DNA of 64,000 bases. Source: Oscheius dolichura (lineage: Eukaryota > Nematoda > Chromadorea > Rhabditida > Rhabditidae). The stretch covers positions 2,294,001 to 2,358,000 of the forward strand of contig OW051497.1 of NCBI GenBank assembly GCA_932521035.1, in the 5' to 3' direction. Shown here piece by piece: positions 1 through 7,927 of the stretch (position 1 is the first letter of the stretch; the number at the start of each line of letters is the position of its first letter). The notes beneath the pieces are model-generated. The model searched no databases. It was not told the origin of the DNA and saw only the letters and a list, made by a program, of their open reading frames with translations. Position numbers and translations under genes: made by a program.

Positions 1-837
1 GATCCAGCTTGTCCTGGGGCTCCGTCTTGTCCGGGTGCTCCGTTTTGTCCAGCAGGTCCGGCGGGTCCAGCGGGTCCAGCAGGTCCGGGTTGTCCCTTTC
101 CGCGTTGTCCGTTCTTTCCAGGGCCTCCAGGCTGTCCAGGGGCACCATCGTTTCCAGGGGCTCCAGCATCTCCAGCGGGTCCGGCTTCTCCTGAAGAAAG
201 AGCATTTGTTTGCGATTATTCTAGGGAGACATACCAGGAGCTCCGGCGTTTCCAGCGGGACCAGCTTGTCCGGGCTGTCCATCGGGTCCGGGGGGTCCGG
301 CGGGTCCTTCGGGTCCAGCGGGTCCGGGCTCTCCTGAAGGAAGAACGTTAGTTTGCGATAATTTGCAGGAAACATACCAGCGGGGCACTTGATGCAGCCG
401 GCGTCCTTCTCCAGGGTTCCAACGCTGACTCCAGCCATACCGGCCTTTCCAGCATCTCCGGGGTGTCCATCTTCTCCGGGGGCTCCAGGCTGTCCTGGAG
501 GTCCGGGAGGTCCGGCGGGGCAGTTGTTGGGCTGGGCTCCGCAAGAGCATTGTCCGGCAGCACGTTTGTTACGTCCGAAGATGGTTCCGATGGGCAGGCG
601 CTCAGCTCCAGCAGTTGGGACAATCATTTCCTTCCAAGCCTCGTTAGCCAGCATCTGGAGAAGAGACGGTATATGGATGTTATAGTTAAAAGCTACCTTG
701 AATTCGTTCATGTCATCCATGACATCATCGTAAAGGGTGTTGATCTCTTGGAAGAGAGAACCAACGGTGAAAAGGCATGCGATGATGACGATGCCGCTGG
801 CGCCGGCTGCGAGGGAAACGAAGAGCTTGGCACTCAT
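1..837 (-). CDS. Nematode cuticle collagen, 3' part beyond window
   Basis: Structural protein of the cuticle, secreted and processed to form disulphide-linked trimers. The start at 837 opens an N-terminal cuticle-collagen domain: a hydrophobic membrane segment, then a region rich in acidic residues ([10 protein letters not shown]). After a 42 nt intron (655-696) come the basic cleavage site GRNKR, the paired cysteines CSCG and the first Gly-X-Y block ([11 protein letters not shown]). Introns of 44 nt at 334-377 and 191-234 separate further Gly-X-Y blocks, with a non-collagenous break around CIKC. The reading frame runs off the left edge, so the C-terminal domain is not seen. The architecture matches the collagen at 9662-10822 closely ([19 protein letters not shown] there), so the two are paralogues. 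A TATA box lies 32 nt upstream of the start codon. Family is certain; the individual col gene cannot be named. Confidence 0.95.
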   Translation of the reverse strand, partial: MSAKLFVSLAAGASGIVIIACLFTVGSLFQEINTLYDDVMDDMNEFKVAFNYNIHIPSLLQMLANEAWKEMIVPTAGAERLPIGTIFGRNKRAAGQCSCGAQPNNCPAGPPGPPGQPGAPGEDGHPGDAGKAGMAGVSVGTLEKDAGCIKCPAGMFPANYRKLTFFLQESPDPLDPKDPPDPPDPMDSPDKLVPLETPELLVCLPRIIANKCSFFRRSRTRWRCWSPWKRWCPWTAWRPWKERTTRKGTTRTCWTRWTRRTCWTKRSTRTRRSPRTSWI

Positions 838-868
838 TTCGCTGTTGTTTTACCCACTTCATCAGCGG

Positions 869-877
869 TATTTATAC
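869..877 (-). promoter_or_regulatory. TATA box of the collagen at 1-837
   Basis: On the minus strand the sequence reads GTATAAATA, 32 nt upstream of the collagen start codon. The second collagen in this window has a TATA box at a similar distance (9618-9625), which supports a real core promoter with a very short 5' leader. Confidence 0.7.
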
Positions 878-1155
878 GGAGAAAGTGATATGGGCGGAGC
901 GACGTGGACATTGTTGCCACAAAGAGCGAAAGACCTTGGGGCACTGTAAAGGCGGCGAATACTTGATCTAATCTGCTTCACACGCTGGGGTTTAATGTTT
1001 TTTGTACGCCTTTAACTGGGCAGGTGGCAAGGCAAGGGGCATGATTAAAACAACGAGAAGTTTCAGAAGTGACATCGGCGCCGGCTAAGGTGAAACCACA
1101 GCGAAAGAAAAAGAAGCAAGTCAATAATCCCCTTCAAGCAGACGAACTGACAGAG

Positions 1156-2939
1156 ATGTCAGTGGAAGATGGAAGTGTCATAGATTACGTGGATCAAAAT
1201 CAGCAGACCATTATCCTGGTTTTATCGACGAGTAACGTCTCTGAAACCGTTAAACAGATCACCACGTAAGTTAGCAACTTCTGGGATAAAAGGTAGCCTT
1301 TATCATTATTTTTTCATCTTTAGCAAGAGACCAAACAGCAGCCATTTAGTACTCTCAATGCAACTTGAAACATTAATGGTTAAAAGGGAATCTGTGATGG
1401 TGACTAAGATGACCCACTGACAGCTAACTTCGCAATCGCTAGCTCACTCCTTCGCTATTTTTGAAGCGTTTTGAGTATATAGAAGGTGATAAGTGATCAC
1501 CGTCTTACGAAGACCGCATTGTTCCCACCGTTAAGCCAAAAATTAAAATTTCTCCAAACAAGCACACTTCCAGGAGTTATGAGCATTTCTCCTCAGAAAT
1601 CAGCTTCAAAAAAAGTGCTGGACTTTGCATAACTTAGACCTTTGGTGCAGCGGTTCCCTTTGCTGCAGGGAAGAAAAGTGGCCAACATGACAACGTAATC
1701 CTATTCCGTGAAATCTCAGTGAATGCTCTATTACCTTTCACTAGCGTTCTACGATCGCGTCCCAGCCTTTCGCTTTCCGCTGGTCAATTCGTTTATGCGT
1801 TACACAGTAGCATAAAGCTATTTCTCATTGACGTCTCATTTCACTGATGCGGTACTAACTTATATGGACCTCTTGGGAGTTTATTAAAAGGAAAATCCTT
1901 ATAGAAAAATTCACGTAAAAACAGAACAAATTGGTTTCAGCGCCCTGAAGACAACCGCCAATGTTGGAATTCAAGCAGTAGGACCATATCCGACTACGAA
2001 TACAGTTGGAGTGGGAGGAGAGGTGAGAGATTTTACACACAGTTTATTACTATTTCATATTTAGTCGTCCGCTGAGCTCTGTGACTTCTCCGGTCAGTAT
2101 AACTACCCCGTAATGGGGCAAATCTTCTATCAGGAACCTGGTCCAGGTAGAATTACTCCATTATTATATTCTTCAATTTTTCAGAAGTAAAACACATCTC
2201 CACTGGGACGGAACCCAACGAATATTATTATGAGGAAGCAGCACAAGGTAGTCTTCATGGTTTTCTGTTTAAAAATTTCATTAAGAAGTTAGACACATGG
2301 CAACTGGAACAGATCCCAACGAGTACTATTTTGAAGAGGCTACCCCAGGTTATTTAACCGATGTTCATCAGAAAAACATGTTCAGAAGTGAGACACATGG
2401 CTACCGGAACCGATGCAAACGAGTATTTCTTTCAGGGGGCTGCTCCCGATGCTCCTGGTAAATTATTTATTCAATTTTATGCTTCAAACTTTTTAGAAGT
2501 CAGACACATGTCTACGGGGACAGACTTTACCGCCCCCTTTATGGGATATCCTCGAGGAAACGGGCAATACGTTACCTATAGCTATAGCCAACAACAAAGA
2601 ACACCAACAGAATACGGGAATCAACAAACAAATCCTGAAAGTAGATATGTTTCCACCGAAGATGGGCAAACAGGATTTGACGGCCCCCAAGAGCCAGACG
2701 TGGACTTCGATGAAACAAATGAACAGCAAGCTGACGGCGTAAACGTAGGGATTTATCCTAGTCTTTTTAATAATTTGATCTAGAGCTTTGGCCACGAATC
2801 CTCTCAAGTCGATCCGCCACCCACGAGAAATTTTGGAACGACCATGGAGGATTTTGAAGTGCCTTCTCAAGTGTTCGACACTTTTTTACGGGAAAATGAA
2901 ACACAAACCATGAATGATGAACTATTTTGGCAAGAATAA
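1156..2939 (+). CDS. Unrecognised acidic/Gln-rich protein with duplicated exons
   Basis: I do not recognise the family. The exon that starts after the acceptor at 1066 has its first ATG at 1156 and ends with a phase-2 donor at 1265. The next exon consistent in phase is 1941-2022, then 2065-2146, 2185-2247, 2286-2348, 2386-2457, 2497-2744 and 2784-2939, with stop TAA at 2937. Exons at 2185, 2286 and 2386 and the start of the one at 2497 encode variants of one ~21-residue unit, E-V-R-H-M-(A/S)-T-G-T-D-x-N-E-Y. The rest is rich in Tyr, Gln, Asp and Glu with no signal peptide or membrane segment, so a nuclear or cytosolic disordered protein is plausible. The large 1266-1940 intron could hide another exon. 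The exon at 1067 is open upstream of 1156 and contains a basic run (PQRKKKKQ), so translation could begin further upstream. Confidence 0.6.
2185..2520 (+). repeat. Tandemly duplicated symmetric (phase 1-1) exons
   Basis: Three consecutive exons (2185-2247, 63 nt; 2286-2348, 63 nt; 2386-2457, 72 nt) and the first ~24 nt of a fourth (from 2497) encode the same unit, EVRHMATGTD-type followed by NEYYFEEA. Each is flanked by phase-1 introns of ~38 nt, so any of them can be gained or skipped without changing frame. This is a textbook pattern of exon duplication. Confidence 0.85.
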
Positions 2940-3112
2940 AAACGATACGGGTGAATAAATTGTTATTTTGCCATTTTTAAAAGTTGCGAGAGTACAACGC
3001 AAACATAGTTGATCTTTTTCTGAATCAGTTGGATTAAATCAACAGAGGTAGTCCGAAGAAAGGGGATGATAGGAGAGAAAGGAGATGTTCAAGTTTTCTT
3101 TCGAACCACTCA

Positions 3113-3395
3113 CAAGGGAAGGTTTTAACTTTAAGTCGACTTCATGACTCGAGACCTATACCGTTCGAAAGAGCGTAAAAAATTAATATAGTAGTCACCT
3201 TCAGATTTTACTCTCGAGTCTCCGTTGAGGTGCATGGAGGTCGAGAAAAATTGCAGAAATAACTCCAGACTTGTCAAATGCCAAAGCGGTATTACAAAAT
3301 GTGAAGCGGTGGCCGAGTGGATTGCGCACTCGCCCACAATCTTTTTCTATTCAAGTTCGAGTCCCGGACTTGGCAATATTTTTTTGCTTTTTTTT
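3113..3395 (+). repeat. Left terminal inverted repeat
   Basis: Pairs with 5168-5449 in inverted orientation over about 283 bp with about two mismatches (around 3191 and 3234) plus a one-base difference in the terminal T run. It begins CAAGGGAAGG and contains the tRNA-like block at 3301-3380. Confidence 0.92.
3310..3364 (+). promoter_or_regulatory. tRNA-like A-box/B-box pair in left TIR
   Basis: TGGCCGAGTGG (3310-3320) is an exact match to the A-box of eukaryotic tRNA-Ser/Leu genes, and GTTCGAGTCC (3355-3364) fits the B-box consensus GWTCRANNC. Spacing of 34 nt between them is within the tRNA range, and a T run (pol III terminator-like) follows at 3380-3395. A 5-bp stem CAAGT/ACTTG encloses the B-box. 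No convincing acceptor or anticodon stem is seen, so this is not a functional tRNA gene. Whether pol III or TFIIIC uses it is inference. Confidence 0.6.
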
Positions 3396-3451
3396 CTAGT
3401 AAGACCAACACGTGAACAACAGAGAATACCAACAAAAAGGCTTTATTAGCT

Positions 3452-5017
3452 TCAGCAGCGATGCTCCACGAAGCAGAAACGCCGGGAACAGCAGGAATAA
3501 GAGCAGACGGCGAAGAAGGGCGTAGAACAGCCAGATTCTGCACAGCATGATCCGTCGAAGGGCGGGAAGCATTTCTGCATCGGCGTGAGATACGGCAGGT
3601 CGTGGTCGATAAATCCAGCTTTCTTCCAGGCGTGTAGGATGAAGTCCGTAAACTCTGGATTGGAGAAGTGGTGGTGCGTCAGAGAGTGCAGCTTCAGCAG
3701 GTTGTCCCTCTGATGGACGGGGAAATCGATTCCTTCCACTTTGATGAAGCGAGTCATCTTCTTCTCGAAGACCTTCATATACCGGAAGTATCCGACGTCC
3801 AGAGGCTGTCCAATGCAAGTCGTTCCAGCAGGAATATTCCGGATCAGGAGCTTGTATCCAGCAGGTACCAGAGCTTGGAGACCATCGTGATCCTTGAACG
3901 ACGACCAGCTGTCCACCAACATCAGATTCACAGCAGGAAGCGGCTTCAAGGCAGGAATAACCATGACGATGAACCAGTCGAACATCAGCTCCTTCGTCAT
4001 GATGTGGGACGAGTTGCCTCTGACGACGGTGTTCCTCGGGGCGATGAAGCACTTGGGCAGCTTGCCATTCTTCTCCTGGAGCACGATGTAGAGCCTCGGA
4101 TCGACGTGCCCATCCAAAAAGATCATCGGCATCACGGTACACGAGTGGGTGGTGGCAGCTACATTTTCCACAATCCGAAGAACCTTCTTCTCTCCTTTGA
4201 TGGCGAGACTTCTGGCGCTGGCCATCTCCTTCAAGAATCCCGACTGATCGGCATTAAAGACGGCATCAATAGGAATGTAGTAGTCTTCTTGAAGCTTTTT
4301 GATCTCCTCGATGAAACGGGCAATGTCCTCCTCCAGCTTGTCGTTCTTCTGGAAGTTCCGGCGGCTGACAAACTTCATGACCTTCCGACTGACAAGGGAG
4401 TGGGCTTTCTTGAACTTCAAGATCCAGGACTGGGACGCCTTGAAGTTGTCCAGGTAGTCCTTCTCCTTGTTCAGCATCACAGCGGCTCGTTGAAGGTCTT
4501 CATCATGGAGAGCAATACCAGCAGACAGCTTCGAGATGACCCATTCGTAGAGGTCGGCGGAGAGCATCTTCAGGATTGACTTCCGATGGAGGACGGCCTT
4601 CTCTCCATCTTTCTCATACTTCCGAAGAATGTTTATGTCGTTTATCGTTGCCACAAAGTTGAATCTCTTCGTCATGGAAGACAGAGGACGAGAGCGAGAA
4701 GCAGGTTCCCGGTAGTAGGCCAGTGCAGCTGCAACTAGGCTAACAGGTCTCTTCCTCCCACCAGAGAAGCCAACTTCTTTCACATCAGGCACGTAGTCGT
4801 TATCTTCCACCACGTAGACATCTCCATCCGGATCATAGTCGGCGTCATTGGACTCCGTCAGCTGCTCCTTCTCCTCCACGTCGTATTCGGCAAACTCCAA
4901 CTCCTTCAGAACGTTCTTCATGGCCACGAAGATAACGTTCTCCTTCCGCGATAGAGGGGCAGAAGTAGATCCTCCAGGGAACAGTTCAGCAAGGAAAGCG
5001 ACGAGCTTGGCAGCCAT
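3452..5017 (-). CDS. Pogo/CENP-B-like DDE transposase (521 aa, intact)
   Basis: Catalyses cut-and-paste movement of the surrounding element. The single exon starts at 5017 and encodes 521 residues. After an acidic N-terminal region (about 40-80) a CENP-B/Tc5-type helix-turn-helix is seen around 165-220 (SWILKFKKAHSLVSRK). The DDE domain follows, with candidate catalytic aspartates D257 in NADQSGF, D369 in LMLVDSW and D407 in QPLDV, the last with the typical preceding IPAGTTCIG. The frame has no stop or intron. The C-terminal ~35 residues are unusually Cys-rich (about 9 Cys), a possible extra metal-binding tail. No other gene lies in the element. The family assignment to DDE_1/pogo-like is confident; the closest named transposon group is not determined. 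Confidence 0.93.
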   Translation of the reverse strand: MAAKLVAFLAELFPGGSTSAPLSRKENVIFVAMKNVLKELEFAEYDVEEKEQLTESNDADYDPDGDVYVVEDNDYVPDVKEVGFSGGRKRPVSLVAAALAYYREPASRSRPLSSMTKRFNFVATINDINILRKYEKDGEKAVLHRKSILKMLSADLYEWVISKLSAGIALHDEDLQRAAVMLNKEKDYLDNFKASQSWILKFKKAHSLVSRKVMKFVSRRNFQKNDKLEEDIARFIEEIKKLQEDYYIPIDAVFNADQSGFLKEMASARSLAIKGEKKVLRIVENVAATTHSCTVMPMIFLDGHVDPRLYIVLQEKNGKLPKCFIAPRNTVVRGNSSHIMTKELMFDWFIVMVIPALKPLPAVNLMLVDSWSSFKDHDGLQALVPAGYKLLIRNIPAGTTCIGQPLDVGYFRYMKVFEKKMTRFIKVEGIDFPVHQRDNLLKLHSLTHHHFSNPEFTDFILHAWKKAGFIDHDLPYLTPMQKCFPPFDGSCCAESGCSTPFFAVCSYSCCSRRFCFVEHRC

Positions 5018-5167
5018 GATTACCAGAGAGCAGACAACTGATTATACTGGCAGTTTCTTCGATATATATACCTCTTTTCTGTTGTAATTACAACAAACAG
5101 GCAGTTTTGTCAGTCCAGAACAGTTTCTGACCACGCTTACAACAATAGTTTGACGAAAACCAAATTC

Positions 5168-5449
5168 AAAAAAAGCAAAAAAATATTGCCAAGTCCGGGA
5201 CTCGAACTTGAATAGAAAAAGATTGTGGGCGAGTGCGCAATCCACTCGGCCACCGCTTCACATTTTGTAATACCGCTTTGGCATTTGACAAGTCTGGAGT
5301 TATTTCTGCAATTTTTCTCGACCTCCGTGCACCTCAACGGAGACTCGAGAGTAAAATCTGAAGGTGACTGCTATATTAATTTTTTACGCTCTTTCGAACG
5401 GTATAGGTCTCGAGTCATGAAGTCGACTTAAAGTTAAAACCTTCCCTTG
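5168..5449 (-). repeat. Right terminal inverted repeat
   Basis: Inverted copy of 3113-3395, ending CCTTCCCTTG at 5449 before the TCA target duplication. Confidence 0.92.
5198..5252 (-). promoter_or_regulatory. tRNA-like A-box/B-box pair in right TIR
   Basis: Minus-strand copy of the tRNA-like block: A-box at 5242-5252 and B-box at 5198-5207, both identical to the left copy, followed by a T run at 5168-5180. The two blocks face into the element from both ends. Confidence 0.6.
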
Positions 5450-5943
5450 TCAGTTACCAACTTTTCGATGAGCTTATCAACGGTTCCAACGTCAAAGGCA
5501 TATTTGTAAGCTGCTTTGAAATTCTCCCTGGTTTGCTTTTATTCTATTTTTCTCATTTAGTTTCTATATGTTAGGATGGGATGCAGCAAAAGAAATACCA
5601 AGTGCTGGGTCATTCATTTCCTTCGCATTCTGTTGTCTCCATCACATCACCAAAACTCCGGATGAAGGATTTCACTAGGTTGCTATTTCTTGGAGGAAGA
5701 TTCGTGCCCAAATCTCTGGCGAAGAAGATGAATATCATCCTACCAAAGTATCCAGAAGTCGGACAAATTGTAAAAATAGAATAGTTCTTGTAGAGATAAG
5801 GTAGATTTCGGGTATAAAGTTATTTTTTTCTACTTTATTTCTTCCAGCTTTTTTTCCTAAACAAGGAGAATAACCGAGTTTATTACATAGAAAATATCAT
5901 AGCAAAGTAAATGGAAAATATCATAGCAACGTAGTCAAGAATC

Positions 5944-6228
5944 TCACTTGTTGATGAACTCTCGGACTTTTTGCTGTCCTCGCTCACCGAGAAAGCCGTA
6001 TAAGACGTGCGCCTTACGGCCCGAGCGGCCTGAGCGTACGGACCAGAGCCTGCTCCAATTGTGGAGCTCGACACCCATCCGGTACCGCGCTTTGTGGGCT
6101 GGGCTGGGAGAAGGCGAGCCACCGAGGAAAGGTGCACTGGGAGGGCGTCTTCCTGAAGAGGAGCATCTTCCCGGATGGTTAGCTGGCCCTCTTGGCGAAG
6201 TAATAACGTTTTTCGGCTTCAGTCTTAA
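5944..6228 (-). CDS. Possible terminal exon of an unrecognised gene
   Basis: On the minus strand a good donor (GTAAGTTC, at about 6265) and an acceptor (TATTAG, 6229) define a 37 nt intron. The frame that begins TTA AGA at 6228 stays open for ~95 codons to TGA at 5944-5946, followed by AATAAA near 5880. The predicted residues are Pro/Ser/Gly/Arg-rich and end KVREFINK. A second minus-strand frame over the same bases (5883-6137) and a plus-strand frame (5948-6232) are also open because of the high GC content here. The upstream exon from ATG 6298 gives a different phase and an early stop, so the model is unsettled. Confidence 0.28.
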   Translation of the reverse strand, partial: LRLKPKNVITSPRGPANHPGRCSSSGRRPPSAPFLGGSPSPSPAHKARYRMGVELHNWSRLWSVRSGRSGRKAHVLYGFLGERGQQKVREFINK

Positions 6229-6947
6229 CTAATAAAATATTTACAATAGGATTATTTGAACTTACGGGTACTGTTCTGGCTGCCAAACATGTTTTAATGT
6301 AAAAGAGGAGACGGAATATATGTCCGATCTAAAAAAAACATTCATTGATATAGACGAGAAAGGATTGTGTGAATTTGGGAAAGATATTATAGACAAAACA
6401 AGAAAGAGAGGAGCAATGATGGGATCTCTTGAATAGAAAGAAATGCACAGGGTTGTATTTATCTTACAGCAAGTATTGATGTTCTAGGAGTATCATTGTA
6501 AGACCAGATATCATCAAAAATGTAGGGAATTTCAAAGATCACCACCTCAAGCAAAGGTTGGGCTAAATAATGTGATCGAAGCTCCATTCAAACGTTACTG
6601 TCCCGTCCAAGAGACGCCGTAACCGGAGAGGGGTTGAGTCGCTTCAAAAAATTGGAACCTTAGCAATGCACAGAAGGGAGGTAGTAGCAATTCAGAAATC
6701 AAGGAACGCTCCTCAACCGTTGCAGGTGAAACTTCCTCTTCTGAGATATGATAAACTATTATCGTGAGCCAGCTCCTTCCCAGGTGGCGCCATTATAGGC
6801 GATGCCCTGAAAAGCGTTCCGTCCTTCCTTCCCCCCAGGTAGCTTGATGATTCAGGGTGTTCTTGGCACAAATCGCGGTTTCTATTTCATGTACTCGAAC
6901 GATGTGTGAGGCAATATTAAGCGGGTCGTCCCTGAATACCAGACCCT

Positions 6948-7138
6948 TCTGCTTCTCTCCCCCTTTAGTACTTCCTGTCTGCTTCTCTCCTTCCACTGGG
7001 CCGTCTGTGTTCTGCTTCTCTCTCTCTGTCAAATAGAGTCTGGATAATCCTTTCTGCTTCTCTCCCCCGACCATACCGTCCGTTTCTGCTTCTCTCTAGT
7101 TAGCATACATATCCTTGGGGCCTCAACTCTGCTTCTCC
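6948..7138 (+). repeat. Irregular TCTGCTTCTCT repeats
   Basis: The motif TCTGCTTCTCT(CC) recurs at about 6948, 6978, 7011, 7053, 7085 and 7128, spaced 30-43 nt apart by unrelated sequence. On the minus strand this makes a spurious open frame with GEKQK repeats (6793-7074). It looks like a degenerate minisatellite. Confidence 0.75.
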
Positions 7139-7225
7139 TCCGTTAGCATCTCCTTCATTGGGTCTAAATGAACTATATATTAGCAGGAAAGTCTCAGGCC
7201 GTCATCGCCTTCTTCGCCGTCTAGA

Positions 7226-7532
7226 ATGACTTCGTTGTTTCTAGTTGAAGAAACCGGAGACACCCTTGAAGTCGAAGTCACTTTGGAGATGACTGTTCGA
7301 GAGTTAAGAGAGAAGGTCTCCCTTATAACCAGCCGCCCTGTATGGACCATCTCCGTCTTTTTTCCATGTAGTATGTTTATGTTCACTTTTTCGCTTACTT
7401 TCCAGGTTTCTAGTATTCCATGACAATAATTATGCTCACCATTTAGGAATTATTTCCCTTCCGGATGCAGCTGTGCTGTCTGATTTTTTTGCCGACGGCC
7501 AAAACGTTCCAATGCTTCGTCTAAAGGGATAG
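7226..7532 (+). CDS. Divergent ubiquitin-like protein
   Basis: The start at 7226 gives MTSLFLVEETGDTLEVEVTL, which follows the first two strands of the ubiquitin fold, and MTVRELREKV fits the helix. After an intron ending near 7404 the frame FLVFHDNNYA resembles the ubiquitin strand RLIFAGKQL. The last part, AVLSDFFADGQNVPMLRLKG, matches LSDYN...LRLRGG and stops at 7530 after a single glycine. The tail ends LRLKG rather than LRLRGG, so conjugation is uncertain. No canonical donor joins the two exons in phase with the whole fold kept (GAGAAG|GTCTCC and CCT|GTATGG are phase 0; the second exon needs phase 2), so either a short exon was missed or the gene is damaged. Confidence 0.5.
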
Positions 7533-7753
7533 AATGAAGAAGAGCAAATAAATTCATCCATGGAGTGTACTGTTTTTTTTGTTTTCTCGTTCTCGTTAGC
7601 TTGTTTTTTTCTCTTCAATTATCAACATTAAAAGCGCATTTCTTCTTGAACCAACCGGCTAGATGTCTCCTCGATAAGAAATGCAATAGTTAGAATCTTA
7701 GATCTTTCTTTTTAAACCTATACGCTAATTATAGCAAGACCAATGCAAGAAGA

Positions 7754-7927
7754 ATGGCCCAGAGCAGCCTCAACAGAGTAGTAGAAACTCTTGAAACTCT
7801 TTCATTGCAAATTTTCCTGGAAAAGAATCAGTTGGCTGAGGATACAATGAGGGGCATCGAAGAAGGCCGAAGAACGATGACAGTCTCTATTTATAGTTTG
7901 CATTTATTCATGTCGTTCTTTCAATAA
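7754..7927 (+). CDS. Small helical protein, unrecognised
   Basis: ATG at 7754 lies about 20 nt after an acceptor-like TTATAG (7733) and opens a 57-codon frame, MAQSSLNRVVETLETLSLQ..., with a heptad-like pattern in its first half and a hydrophobic end. It lies 220 nt downstream of the ubiquitin-like gene on the same strand and could be a downstream operon gene. Splicing from ACA|GTCTCT (about 7888) to the acceptor at 7942 would shorten the end. No family recognised. Confidence 0.35.
   Translation: MAQSSLNRVVETLETLSLQIFLEKNQLAEDTMRGIEEGRRTMTVSIYSLHLFMSFFQ

Larger units (their letters stand above)
3113..5449. mobile_element. Complete DNA transposon, tRNA-like inverted repeats, 3-bp TSD
   Basis: A 2,337 bp element bounded by inverted repeats of about 283 bp (3113-3395 and 5168-5449) that differ at only about two internal positions. 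Termini are CAAGGGAAGG and the target duplication is TCA (3110-3112 and 5450-5452). It holds one uninterrupted transposase gene on the minus strand (3452-5017). Near-identical repeats and an intact ORF argue for a recent insertion. The transposase is of the pogo/Tigger DDE type, but those elements normally duplicate TA, so a 3-bp duplication is unusual. Inside each repeat is a tRNA-like block with A-box and B-box motifs. The element interrupts the small gene 3085-5784. Confidence 0.9.
3085..5784 (+). pseudogene. Small gene split in its first coding exon by a transposon
   Basis: ATG at 3085 opens a frame that runs to 3112, where the transposon begins. The frame resumes at 5453 after the second copy of the TCA target duplication and continues to a good donor at 5506 (GTAAGC). 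After a 69 nt intron, phase 0, the last exon 5575-5784 encodes 69 residues ending VGQIVKIE. Removing the element plus one TCA copy gives a continuous frame of 96 codons beginning MFKFSFEPLSYQLFDELING. In the present sequence the frame instead ends soon after entering the transposon. I do not recognise the protein. The second exon is basic and hydrophobic (LRMKDFTRLLFLGGRFVPKS). It is either a disrupted allele, or the element is removed at DNA level in some cells. Confidence 0.55.

Noticed and set aside
3668-4579. 303-codon plus-strand frame inside the transposon
   Set aside because: Shadow of the transposase gene on the opposite strand, which has clear DDE motifs.
6321-6437. Plus-strand short frame MSDLKKTFIDIDEKG...
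   Set aside because: Looks protein-like but only 37 codons, no acceptor in phase upstream, and it overlaps the minus-strand exon model's promoter side.
6793-7074. Minus-strand frame with GEKQKG repeats
   Set aside because: It is the translation of the TCTGCTTCTCT array; no splice sites and no conservation within spacers.
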